Of a stretch of 64,000 bases of DNA, positions 21,351-29,488 are shown piece after piece. Position 1 is the first letter of the stretch. Each line of letters starts with the position of its first letter. This DNA comes from Verrucomicrobiota bacterium (GTDB lineage: Bacteria; Verrucomicrobiota; Verrucomicrobiia; Opitutales; UBA2995): the NCBI GenBank assembly GCA_027622555.1, contig JAQBYJ010000009.1:26975-90974 (forward strand). The letters are read 5' to 3'. The notes beneath the pieces were generated by a model. The model saw only the letters and a list, made by a program, of their open reading frames with translations, was not told the origin of the DNA and did no database searches. Made by a program: the position numbers and the translations under genes.

Positions 21351-21360
21351 GTTGATTAGT

Positions 21361-23226
21361 TTAAAAGTCGGATGGTAATTTTAAAGCTGGTGTGGTGGAT
21401 AAGGAGCGATTGAGCTTAATACGTTCTTTTTGAAGTTTTAGCTGTTCCTCAAAAGGAAGTGATGCGGATTTTGTAAGTTCGCTGTCGATTGTGTTTAATT
21501 GTTTGTGTATAAAGCGTTTAAATAATTTGACGACAGATTCCTCTGCTCCTCTTACCAAGTTATCAGCCTGGATTTCTTTTGAGCGTAGATCGTAATAATA
21601 GTTCCTCTCCTCCTCAGTTTCTACAATTTCTTCCATTTGACTGATGCCTTGCCAAGTCCCATGCTCAGCTTCTGCCAAGATCCTGTTGAGGATGCGGCCA
21701 CTGGCTTGGGAATCATCAATCCATTCATTATCAACAACTTGAAAGAGGTGCTTGCCAAGGTCTGGAAATTCAAAAAGAGCCAAAATTAGGTCTTCTTCTG
21801 CGTTTGTCAACTTCGACTTTGGTTCAAAGAAATTCCCAGATTTTTTGGGCTCTTCAGCGTTTTCAGAGATGTATGTTCGTCTCGCTTTTGTAGTCTGGTA
21901 ACTTTTGAAATCGGTGGAGAGTATATCTTCTCTTATTCCAAGTAATCTAGTCAGCTCTCCGAGGTATTCCATTCTCAACAATTCAGAGTCTAAATGGGTC
22001 AACAATTCAAAAATGGCATTTGCGGTTCGATTCTTTTCTCGTGGCTCTGCAGAGTGTGGTTCCGGAAGTAAGGCATGAATAGCAAATGGGAGTGCACCAG
22101 TGGCTTCCTTTAGGATTTCATTTTTAAAGGAAATCCCTTTTTGGGTAATTATATCATCTGGATCTGCGCCTTCGGGAAGTGAATAAAACTGAATGTCCAA
22201 GCCAGCTTTCCAAGCCATCGGTAAAACGCGAATCGCAGCCTTCCGACCGGCTTGATCTCCATCCAGTAAGCATATGACTCGTTCACTAAATCGCTTTAGC
22301 AACAAAAGCTGGCCCTCCGTTATTGAAGTACCCTGGGGTGAAATTGCGGGGAGGCCTATGCTCCAGCAGCGAATCGCGTCTAATTGACCTTCGACCAAAA
22401 CAAAGGGCAAGTCTTCAGAAACTTCGGTTTTGGCTTTATCCAAACCAAATAGAACGTTGCTTTTATTGAAGAGAGGAGTTTCCGGAGAATTTACATATTT
22501 GGCCTCTCTTGATCTGTCGTCTTGAGGCGTGATCTCGAGTTGCCTTGCTGTAAATGCAATTACTCTCTTATTTGCGTGTTCCCTTATTGGAATCATTAAC
22601 CTTCCTCTAAAACGCGGATAAAGAGCTTGTTCCGATTCTGGGTTTCTGGATGGAAAGAAAAGTCCGCATTTTTCCAATGCTTCGTGGGTGAATCCCTTAT
22701 CTTTTAATTGGTGGAAGAACTTTTGGTCGTTCGGCAGGGATAGGCCGATCTTATGTTCTTTGGCTATTTCGAGAGAAAATTTTCTATTACTTAGCCAATA
22801 TTCACGGATGAAATCTCCCGGTTCGGAATCTGCGAAAAAGTTTGAATGAAAGTACTCGGTAGCGAAGTCGTGAATATCAAGAATTTCCTTCCTTAAGGAA
22901 GGTTTGAGACCTACAGGTGCTTGGCCTTTTTCATACTCGACCGTAATGTTGAATCTAGCAGCAATGGCCTCCACTGCCTCTTGGAAATTTAACCTTTCGG
23001 TTAGTTGAATGAACTTATAAATATCCCCGGCTTCACCACTTGAAAAATCTTTAAAGATGTTTTTATCAGGTAGAATATAAAAGGATGGGGTCTTCTCATT
23101 ATTGAAAGGGCTCAATCCGCGATAATTAGCACCCACTCTTTTGAGGCCTACCACGGGAGACACCAAATCGTAAATATTTACTTTATGGCGAATATCCTCA
23201 ATACATGATCGGGAGATTATTGGCAT
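21361..23226 (-). CDS. dnaG: DNA primase DnaG with degenerate zinc-binding domain
   Basis: Replicative primase, 621 residues. The N-terminal domain keeps the shape of the CHC2 zinc domain ([18 protein letters not shown] near 32-49), but the four metal ligands are replaced. The usual Cys-Pro-Phe-His is Ser39-Pro-Phe-Asn42, and the later Cys-Phe-Gly-Cys is Asp60-Phe-Ser-Ser63. The TOPRIM catalytic part is intact: [20 protein letters not shown] with both acidic residues, and [12 protein letters not shown]-terminal helical region for helicase binding follows. Both strands of the altered codons were re-read and agree. It starts 35 bp after the TPR lipoprotein and ends 10 bp before rpoD. Confidence 0.95.
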   Translation of the reverse strand: MPIISRSCIEDIRHKVNIYDLVSPVVGLKRVGANYRGLSPFNNEKTPSFYILPDKNIFKDFSSGEAGDIYKFIQLTERLNFQEAVEAIAARFNITVEYEKGQAPVGLKPSLRKEILDIHDFATEYFHSNFFADSEPGDFIREYWLSNRKFSLEIAKEHKIGLSLPNDQKFFHQLKDKGFTHEALEKCGLFFPSRNPESEQALYPRFRGRLMIPIREHANKRVIAFTARQLEITPQDDRSREAKYVNSPETPLFNKSNVLFGLDKAKTEVSEDLPFVLVEGQLDAIRCWSIGLPAISPQGTSITEGQLLLLKRFSERVICLLDGDQAGRKAAIRVLPMAWKAGLDIQFYSLPEGADPDDIITQKGISFKNEILKEATGALPFAIHALLPEPHSAEPREKNRTANAIFELLTHLDSELLRMEYLGELTRLLGIREDILSTDFKSYQTTKARRTYISENAEEPKKSGNFFEPKSKLTNAEEDLILALFEFPDLGKHLFQVVDNEWIDDSQASGRILNRILAEAEHGTWQGISQMEEIVETEEERNYYYDLRSKEIQADNLVRGAEESVVKLFKRFIHKQLNTIDSELTKSASLPFEEQLKLQKERIKLNRSLSTTPALKLPSDF

Positions 23227-23261
23227 AAACCAGAATGCTTTAGCTGAACGTTTCGGTTGAA

Positions 23262-24689
23262 CTAAATTCCGCGAACTTCGTAGCGAGCTCGGTCGATCTC
23301 GGGATGGTTAGGGGCAGTTTCAAAAAAGAGGTCGTAAAGTCCTCTCGCTGCATTGGCATCTCCGCCAGGTTCGGCGTAAATTCGAGCCAGCATTAAAATC
23401 AGGTCGCTATTTTTAGGGTAGAGTTGTCGGTATTTACGGATCTCCTCCACTACATCCGGCTTGGCTTTGGTTTTCCGTATGACGGTTAGGTAGGTCATTA
23501 AATATTGATTGTTTTTGGTACCACGGCGTAAGGCTTCCAGAGAAGTCATTTCCGCTTCTGTAAATTGGCCCCTACTATAATAGACACGAGCCAGCTCGTG
23601 AAATGCGACTCCGCTTTCGTCGCCCAAATTAATTGCGTCCCAATATTTTGCAATCGCGGTTTCAGAATTTGTTGGCGCGATTTGTCTGGCTGAAGATAGG
23701 GCGGTATCAAATGGAGACTGGTTGTTCCTTCTTTCAGGGGGAGGTTGTGAGGTACCTGTGGTCGTCTCTTGTTTTTCTTCCTCCGTCATTGCCAGCTGAC
23801 TCGGAGCTCTTTCATTGTTATCTTTTTTTTCGACTGCCGGTTTTAACGCTGCTAGCCTGGCTGCAGCCAATGCTTCGGCGCGTTGACGCTGCTGCTCAAT
23901 GAGCCGTTGCCTCTCCTCCTCTTGTTTCTTGATAGCATCTTCTTCCTTTTGTTTAGCCTTCTTAATCTCTTCGTAATCGGCTTTTACGTTATCCAGCTCG
24001 GGGGAGTTGATAGCTTGAGGAAAGTCTTTTTCTACTGCTGACATCAACTTTGCCATTTCATCCCACTGCCTTCTTTTATGTTTTATCTGAATTAGACCAA
24101 CATGAGCTTGCTGAGCGACTGTCGTATCCTCCACTACCAAAAGTCTTTCAAACCCGGCTTCAGCTTGCCTTAAGTTCCCGGTTTCGTTTGCGAGCAAAGC
24201 GGCTTTTAATTCCAGCTTAGGATTGAATCGTATTTGGCTACTGTTCGAGTAGGCATGTATTGCCTTGGATGTTTGATTTGTGTCTAGATAACGATCACCA
24301 ATTTGCTGCCATGTATTCCAGTCACTTTTATTATCCAAAAGGTATGCTTCGTAGTTTTTGATAGCCGATTCCAAATCGCCTGCTTTTACCCACGCTTGAG
24401 CTGAATACAAAAAATAATCCTTTTTCTCCGGAAATTTTTTGGCCAGGTCATTGAAGTAAAAAGCACCCGTAAAGTAATCCTCCGTTTGAATGAAGGCGAA
24501 TGCCAAATTCTCAAGTAGCAATGGTTCATTTGGGAAATCCTCTTTGAGATCTTCCAGAATCTGGATGGCTCTTTGGACTTCTCCTTTTTCCAAATTAACG
24601 TTTGCTTGCTCAATTTTTTCAGCAAACCTTTCTTCAGTTGAGGAACAACCCACAAGAATTAGACATCCTATCAAAAGCGCTCCTCGCAT
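23262..24689 (-). CDS. TPR-repeat lipoprotein
   Basis: From ATG 24689 this is 475 residues with a lipoprotein signal (MRGALLIGCLILVGC, lipid Cys at about 15). The N-terminal half (about 20-230) has several tetratricopeptide-like helical pairs (NLEKGEVQRAIQILEDL; AGDLESAIKNYEAYLL). A charged coiled coil of Glu/Lys/Gln/Arg covers about 235-285, followed by a Pro/Gln/Asn-rich linker and a second TPR set (about 330-475). TPR lipoproteins scaffold envelope complexes; no specific partner can be named. The frame also opens at 24722, but that start lacks a signal-peptide layout. Divergent from the DUF362-like gene with only 15 bp between starts. Confidence 0.82.
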   Translation of the reverse strand: MRGALLIGCLILVGCSSTEERFAEKIEQANVNLEKGEVQRAIQILEDLKEDFPNEPLLLENLAFAFIQTEDYFTGAFYFNDLAKKFPEKKDYFLYSAQAWVKAGDLESAIKNYEAYLLDNKSDWNTWQQIGDRYLDTNQTSKAIHAYSNSSQIRFNPKLELKAALLANETGNLRQAEAGFERLLVVEDTTVAQQAHVGLIQIKHKRRQWDEMAKLMSAVEKDFPQAINSPELDNVKADYEEIKKAKQKEEDAIKKQEEERQRLIEQQRQRAEALAAARLAALKPAVEKKDNNERAPSQLAMTEEEKQETTTGTSQPPPERRNNQSPFDTALSSARQIAPTNSETAIAKYWDAINLGDESGVAFHELARVYYSRGQFTEAEMTSLEALRRGTKNNQYLMTYLTVIRKTKAKPDVVEEIRKYRQLYPKNSDLILMLARIYAEPGGDANAARGLYDLFFETAPNHPEIDRARYEVRGI

Positions 24690-24704
24690 ACAGACTATAA
24701 ACAC

Positions 24705-25793
24705 ATGAAGTTGACGACCCACTTTTTAAATGTCTTGAGCAGATTCTTTAGTGTCAAGACCCATAAAGAACGATTGGTATTCGTCTGTTTGGTTTTTGGA
24801 TTCTTTGTAAATCCATTGTCCGCTCAGCTAGATCCCATCTGGGAGTATTCGCTTAAGAATTTTGAACTAAGGACTTACAAAGAGGCAGTAGACGCTCTTT
24901 TCCTTGAATGGGAGAAAAATTCTGGCGGATCGATAGAGCCTGGCGAAAAAAATAAGGTTGGCTTAAAGGTATATACAGCATCTGGGCCAGGACTTGCTAC
25001 CTCCAAGGATCTTGTCCGTGCTGTAATTGGATCTCTGGTTGACCGTGGTTATTCACCAAGGGATATTTTTATTATAGATTATAATAAAGAGTGGCTTCGG
25101 GCCTGTGGATTTTTACCTCCTTTAAGTGAGAGAGGTGTTACGTTTTATGGTCATGAGGTAAAAATCATTAATTCAGGGGGCCTTTTCGACGAACTTTGGT
25201 ACTACGACAGCCCTGTGCCTCCTCGGGAGTATTACTTACCTGGGATTACTCCAATGGTGCAGGGACTTGTTGAGGATGATCCTGATGCAGAATCCAAATT
25301 ACCTGAGGATAGAAAAAGTTTTTTACCAGCTCCATTGATCGAAGAGGTCGACTTTTGGATCAACCTTCCAGCCGTTAGCGATCATGAAGTGCTCGAGCTG
25401 AATGGAGCTTTGGTAAATGCAACCCTTTGGAACGCAACCAATACGCTTCGGTTTTTTCATTCTCCTTCCAACGCTCCTGTAGCCATTGCCGAAATGGCAG
25501 CGATTCCTGAATTTTTGGAAACGTGGGGTATGAACATTGTGAGCCTTGAAAAGTATCAGTTTATTGGCGGTCCTCAATTCAACAGCTTGTATACTGTTTC
25601 GGAAAAAATTTTAGTTATGAGTGCCGACCCGGTTTCTATAGACGCTTACATGGTTTCAAAGATGAACTCTTGGCGTGAACGTTACGGATTTCCTCTTCTT
25701 TCGAAAGACATACCCATGCTTGTTTATGCTGAACAACTTGGGGTTGGATCAGCCAGTCAGGATCCCAGAAGAATTGTTGTTTTAGGTGAATAA
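24705..25793 (+). CDS. Exported DUF362-like protein
   Basis: A 362-residue protein with a basic N terminus, a hydrophobic helix (about 24-40) and a likely signal-peptidase site after PLSA-Q. The body resembles DUF362: it has a Rossmann-like opening (SKDLVRAVIGSLVDRGYSPRD), a central INLPAVSDHEVLELNGALVN block that matches the DUF362 pattern INxPxxxDHxxxxxxGALKN, and a C-terminal SADPVSIDAY. DUF362 domains usually come with ferredoxin Cys clusters; this one has almost no Cys and no cluster motif. The function is unknown. It is exported and divergent from the TPR lipoprotein. It ends 79 bp before nuoA. Confidence 0.72.
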   Translation: MKLTTHFLNVLSRFFSVKTHKERLVFVCLVFGFFVNPLSAQLDPIWEYSLKNFELRTYKEAVDALFLEWEKNSGGSIEPGEKNKVGLKVYTASGPGLATSKDLVRAVIGSLVDRGYSPRDIFIIDYNKEWLRACGFLPPLSERGVTFYGHEVKIINSGGLFDELWYYDSPVPPREYYLPGITPMVQGLVEDDPDAESKLPEDRKSFLPAPLIEEVDFWINLPAVSDHEVLELNGALVNATLWNATNTLRFFHSPSNAPVAIAEMAAIPEFLETWGMNIVSLEKYQFIGGPQFNSLYTVSEKILVMSADPVSIDAYMVSKMNSWRERYGFPLLSKDIPMLVYAEQLGVGSASQDPRRIVVLGE

Positions 25794-25872
25794 GCATAGT
25801 TTTTGCTAAATTCTCATCCTTCAACAAAAACAGCTTGAAAACAGCCAGCATCCCATCTTGAAACTGTAAGCC

Positions 25873-26250
25873 ATGTCGCTTGAATCCTTTCTCCCCATAT
25901 TAATCCAGGCAACACTTGCACTTGTAATTGCCGTTTCTGTAATCGCTGCAAGTCATTTGTTTGGGCAAAGAATTCGGCAAAAGTCTGCGCTCAAGGGTAC
26001 TCCTTATGAATGCGGAGTGCCTTCGGAAGGTTTGGCGCATACTCGGTTCTCCGTTAAATTTTATGTCACGGCAATGCTCTTCATACTATTTGATATTGAA
26101 ATAGTTTTTCTCATTCCATGGGCGGTTGTTTATCGTGACTTCATTCACAATAGTATCCCTATTTTACTTCCCGTCTTGTTTTTCCTTGTGGTGCTCATTG
26201 TGGGCCTTTTTTACGAAATGAAAAAAGGTGCTCTTGAGTGGGAGAAGTAA
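25873..26250 (+). CDS. nuoA: NADH-quinone oxidoreductase subunit A (isolated)
   Basis: Complex I membrane subunit of 125 residues with three membrane helices (about 8-30, 66-88, 95-115). The conserved loop TPYECGVPSEG with its quinone-site Cys, then RFSVKFYVTAMLFILFDIEIVFLIPWA, is diagnostic. None of the other nuo genes is in the window, which is unusual because nuoA normally begins a 13-14 gene operon. The gene may have been separated from a locus elsewhere or may be an extra copy. It ends 44 bp before the diadenylate-cyclase gene on the same strand. Confidence 0.95.
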   Translation: MSLESFLPILIQATLALVIAVSVIAASHLFGQRIRQKSALKGTPYECGVPSEGLAHTRFSVKFYVTAMLFILFDIEIVFLIPWAVVYRDFIHNSIPILLPVLFFLVVLIVGLFYEMKKGALEWEK

Positions 26251-26294
26251 ATTGATTTAGTCTCCTATTTATAGGGAGCTTCGAAAATACCATT

Positions 26295-27647
26295 ATGAAG
26301 CTTGAGCGTTATATTTCAGAAGATCGGATCCTGGATCTGAAAGGCCAGGACCTAAAAAGTGTTTTGGCCGAGCTTCTTGATGTCATCTGTGAGAAAAAAT
26401 CCAAACTGAGTAAACGAAGCTTATTGAAGGAACTCCTAAATCGTGAGAATGCGATGACCACCTACTTGGGTCGGGGAGTTATACTGCCTCACATTCGCGT
26501 TAATATGAGGTCTCGGTTTGTTTTTGCTGTGGGTCGTTCCAGGAATGGTGTCGATTATGATGGGTATTCAGGGAAGGAAAAAGTGCAGTTGGTTTTCATA
26601 TTACTGGCTAGCGAAAAAGAACGCAGTTATTTGCAGGTTCTATCCTCCATTGCGCGCGCTTTTCGAGATGACGCTTTCGTAGAAAAATTGATTTCTGCTC
26701 CAGACCATGAGACCTTTAAGGAGTTGCTGCTCGCTGGATTTTCCGGAGTGCAATCCCAACAAAGTTCGAGGCAGACAAAGCTTAACAAGTTGCTGTTTCG
26801 ACACGCCGCTCGTCTAGCCAAAGGGACAGGAGCCTCCACTATTTTGTTTTTTTCCGACACTATGATAGGTGGAGTTGAGGAGATTCCCGATTTTGGTGAC
26901 ACCCCTACCGTACTTATTTCTTCCAAACTGTTAGATGCGCCGGTGTTGGCCCAAGGTAGGCCGACCCTTCATATTCAGGCATTCTCAAGTAAACGGTTTT
27001 CCCAACTTCGCAGCGCTGCTTTAATTGGATTAGGTCGAGGATTATTTAAATTCACCGATAAAATATGTTGTGTGGGAGGGATTGCTGACAGCAACCAGTT
27101 TGACAGTGTTGTCATCATCAATGTGCAGCAGGAGTTCCAATCCATTTTGTCTAATAAAGGGAACATTCTTCCTGGAAGTGTGAAGCCCGAGGTGATTGAA
27201 AGGGTAATTGCGATAGCCACAGAATTAACTGTTGAAGGCCGAGAAGGAAAAAATATCGGCGCTCTTTTTGTCATAGGAGATTCGGAAAAAGTGGAATCGT
27301 TTACCAAGCCTCTCGTATTAAATCCATTCTTCGGATATAAACCTGAGGATCGGAATATCCTGAATCCTTTCATGGATGAAACCGTTAAAGAGTTTTCGAG
27401 TATTGACGGTGCATTTATTATAAAAGGTGACGGAGTTATTCTTTCCGCGGGTTCCCTCATTCACGTTCCCAATTATGAACATAAGCTTCCGTCTGGGCTA
27501 GGATCTAGGCATGCCGCGGCTTTTGCGATTTCTTTGGCAACTCAATGTGTATCGATAGTGATATCGTCAAGTTCGGGTCAGGTGACTCTTTTTAGAAACG
27601 GAGTTATGTTGCCATTGATTGAAAAAGGAATCTCCGGAGGATTTTAA
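26295..27647 (+). CDS. EIIA-PTS / pyruvate-kinase-C-like / diadenylate cyclase fusion
   Basis: A 450-residue soluble protein with three visible parts. Residues 1-150 match a type-2 PTS EIIA domain (fructose/nitrogen PTS), with phospho-acceptor His66 in GRGVILPHIRV. Residues about 165-285 look like the pyruvate-kinase C-terminal alpha/beta fold (GASTILFFSD ... PTVLISSKLL ... GLGRGLFKFTDKICCVGG), as in archaeal DacZ-type cyclases. Residues about 310-450 match the DisA_N diadenylate cyclase domain: GALFVIGD, the DGA motif at 371-373, and SRHAAAFAIS with Arg405-His406 where DisA has Arg-His-Arg. It would make c-di-AMP from ATP. All three assignments are by eye; the third residue of the RHR motif is Ala. 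No membrane segment. Neighbours give no clue to its pathway. Confidence 0.78.
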   Translation: MKLERYISEDRILDLKGQDLKSVLAELLDVICEKKSKLSKRSLLKELLNRENAMTTYLGRGVILPHIRVNMRSRFVFAVGRSRNGVDYDGYSGKEKVQLVFILLASEKERSYLQVLSSIARAFRDDAFVEKLISAPDHETFKELLLAGFSGVQSQQSSRQTKLNKLLFRHAARLAKGTGASTILFFSDTMIGGVEEIPDFGDTPTVLISSKLLDAPVLAQGRPTLHIQAFSSKRFSQLRSAALIGLGRGLFKFTDKICCVGGIADSNQFDSVVIINVQQEFQSILSNKGNILPGSVKPEVIERVIAIATELTVEGREGKNIGALFVIGDSEKVESFTKPLVLNPFFGYKPEDRNILNPFMDETVKEFSSIDGAFIIKGDGVILSAGSLIHVPNYEHKLPSGLGSRHAAAFAISLATQCVSIVISSSSGQVTLFRNGVMLPLIEKGISGGF

Positions 27648-27709
27648 TTGATATCGCCGAGTTTTTCCTTCTTTGTGCTGCGCTTAATTCTTAACCCGAA
27701 CAATTTATT

Positions 27710-27877
27710 ATGCCTAGAGATATCGTAATCCTTGAATGCACTGAAGCAAAAGCCGAAGGTAAACCGCCTTCGCGCTACATGACTACGCGCAATAAGAAGC
27801 TGCAAACCGAACGGGTTGAGAAAAAGAAGTATAATCCTAATTTGAAACGTCACACCGTTCACAAGGAAAAGAAATAA
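27710..27877 (+). CDS. rpmG: 50S ribosomal protein L33
   Basis: A 55-residue basic protein beginning [13 protein letters not shown] and ending [12 protein letters not shown], with YMTTRNKK in the middle, all typical of L33. Only one Cys remains (Cys10), so this is the zinc-free form. It is too short for a routine length cut-off and is overlapped by a longer antisense frame that is not a gene. A strong terminator follows 23 bp after the stop. No Shine-Dalgarno precedes the ATG. Confidence 0.95.
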   Translation: MPRDIVILECTEAKAEGKPPSRYMTTRNKKLQTERVEKKKYNPNLKRHTVHKEKK

Positions 27878-27900
27878 TTTTTCAATTTGAATAAGGGAAA

Positions 27901-27931
27901 GGCGCTCCTTCAACGGGAGCGCCTTTTTTTT
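27901..27931 (+). terminator. Rho-independent terminator of rpmG
   Basis: Perfect 8-bp stem GGCGCTCC / GGAGCGCC with a 7-base loop, followed by a run of eight T residues. It begins 23 bp after the rpmG stop. The convergent small gene ends at 27939, just beyond. Confidence 0.92.
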
Positions 27932-27938
27932 AAAAAAA

Positions 27939-28151
27939 TCAATCTTTTCGACTAGCTCGCCACTTGTCGCGGTGTTTTCGGATCCAATCCAGGAGCGCAC
28001 GTTCAAAACCTACATCGAAACCGGCTTTCTCGGATTCAAGCCATTTGTGTTTCAGGATCTCCTCACGTTCAGCCAGAAATTCTTGATAGAGGCTGGAACG
28101 GGCTATGATCGTTGAATTTTGCATCGGGTCATTTTGACTTTCACTAGTCAT
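27939..28151 (-). CDS. Small conserved protein, DUF4032-tail-like
   Basis: From ATG 28151 the protein is 70 residues; an upstream TTG at 28211 would add twenty. The C-terminal 45 residues are strongly patterned (EREEILKHKWLESEKAGFDVGF, then ALLDWIRKHRDKW), recalling the HRWxLSExxGxDVGxxxAL ending of DUF4032 proteins and stand-alone short homologues. The resemblance is remembered, not computed. The role is unknown; it is soluble and highly charged. It converges with rpmG, sharing the terminator region. A 127 bp gap separates its start from the mrp stop upstream on the same strand. Confidence 0.6.
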   Translation of the reverse strand: MTSESQNDPMQNSTIIARSSLYQEFLAEREEILKHKWLESEKAGFDVGFERALLDWIRKHRDKWRASRKD

Positions 28152-28278
28152 ATAGGGGTAGCAGAAAAATTGGTATCTATCCACATATGGAGATTTCAAA
28201 GCAAAAATCAAAAAAATAAATAGGTTGGTAGTGAAATTTAGGGGTTTCCATTACGGGGTTGTCGGGAACCCAGACAAT

Positions 28279-29352
28279 TTAACTCAACTTTTCCAGTATT
28301 TTCTCCGCAATCCGATAGAATGCCTGCGCCGTTTCTGAATTTGGCGCACTCTTGACAATGGGTATTCCCATGTCTCCGCCTGTCCGGATTGCCGGATCTA
28401 ATGGGATTTTTCCGAGAAGCTCTGTATTGAGTTCAGCCGCCGCTTTTTCTCCGCCGCCGGTGCCGAAAATATATTCCTTCTCTCCACTGGCCGGGTTGAG
28501 GTAATAGCTCATGTTTTCGGCAACACCCAAAATTGGTATATTCACTTTATCAAACATTCTAGCACCTCTTGTGGTGACAGAAACCGCCGCCTCTTGGGGG
28601 GTTGTGACAATGACCGCCCCATTTAAGGGAATATTTTGGGCCAGTGAAAGTTGTGCATCACCTGTTCCAGGTGGGAGATCGACAACCAATACGTCCAGGT
28701 TCCCCCAGTTCACGTTTTGGGCAAATTGCTGAATGGTTTTGTTCACCATCGGTCCACGCCATATCACAGGTGTATTGCTATCTACCAATAACCCCATCGA
28801 CATGGTTTTTATTCCTAGATTTTCTACGGGAACCAAAGATTCCCCAACAATGGAAGGTCGGCCTCTCACTCCCATCATGAGAGGTATGCTTGGCCCGTAC
28901 ACATCGCAATCCATAATTCCAACGGCGCTGGAACCAAGTGCTTCGTTTAAAACATGATCGAAAGCACAGGCGAGATTGACTGAAAAAGTGGACTTTCCAA
29001 CACCTCCTTTTCCGCTAGCTACGGCAATGATTTTTTTAACACCACTTATTAGGGAGGGCTTTTGTTGATTATCTCCACCGCCTGCTTGTGATGGAGGTGT
29101 AGACTTCGGTTTGCTGACAGCGATTTCCACCTCGACGTTCGTGACCTCCTCCAAATTTCCAAGGACGGTTTCAACCTCCTTTTTAAGATCTACGGGTATC
29201 CGTGGATCCGAGGTAGTTATAGCAAGTTGAATGCTTGCATTACCTTCATTGAGTGTGGCTGCACGCACCAAACCAAAGGAAACAATGTCCCGGCTGAAGC
29301 CAGGATACTTAATAGTAGAAAGCGCTTTTAGAAGCGAATTATCAGATGACAT
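28279..29352 (-). CDS. mrp: Mrp/ApbC-family P-loop ATPase (Fe-S carrier family)
   Basis: A 357-residue protein. The N-terminal 80 residues are a MIP18/DUF59-type domain; a Pro/Ser/Gly-rich linker follows, then the ATPase with deviant Walker A SGKGGVGKS (113-121), DCDVYGPSIPLMMG, and VDLPPGTGDAQLS. This family carries and inserts Fe-S clusters. The C-terminal Cys-X-X-Cys that binds the bridging cluster is missing: after ENMSYY the usual CPxC is replaced by LNPASG. Some Bacteroidetes members also lack it. It may still act in another way, or bind cluster differently. It is divergent from the TolB-like gene, 136 bp away. Confidence 0.93.
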   Translation of the reverse strand: MSSDNSLLKALSTIKYPGFSRDIVSFGLVRAATLNEGNASIQLAITTSDPRIPVDLKKEVETVLGNLEEVTNVEVEIAVSKPKSTPPSQAGGGDNQQKPSLISGVKKIIAVASGKGGVGKSTFSVNLACAFDHVLNEALGSSAVGIMDCDVYGPSIPLMMGVRGRPSIVGESLVPVENLGIKTMSMGLLVDSNTPVIWRGPMVNKTIQQFAQNVNWGNLDVLVVDLPPGTGDAQLSLAQNIPLNGAVIVTTPQEAAVSVTTRGARMFDKVNIPILGVAENMSYYLNPASGEKEYIFGTGGGEKAAAELNTELLGKIPLDPAIRTGGDMGIPIVKSAPNSETAQAFYRIAEKILEKLS

Positions 29353-29488
29353 AGGAATTTTTCCGTTTTTTCTGAGGACTTAAAAATTCCCCAAATATTT
29401 TAGTTGTCGATAGTGAATTGGTATTCGTTTATTAGACGAGAAAATAAGATGAACTTTTGCAGGCCATGCTTTTCTGATTAATTCCATT

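Noticed and set aside
20893..21378. 161-codon plus-strand frame, Phe/Ala/Thr-rich
   Set aside because: Antisense of the Lys/Ala-rich RpoD tail; hydrophobic only because Lys codons read as Phe on the other strand.
26251..26294. CTCCTAT / ATAGGGAG inverted repeat after nuoA
   Set aside because: Stem has a mismatch and no T run; too weak to call a terminator.
27644..28006. 120-codon minus-strand frame across rpmG
   Set aside because: It is the antisense of rpmG and its terminator; L33 is certain.
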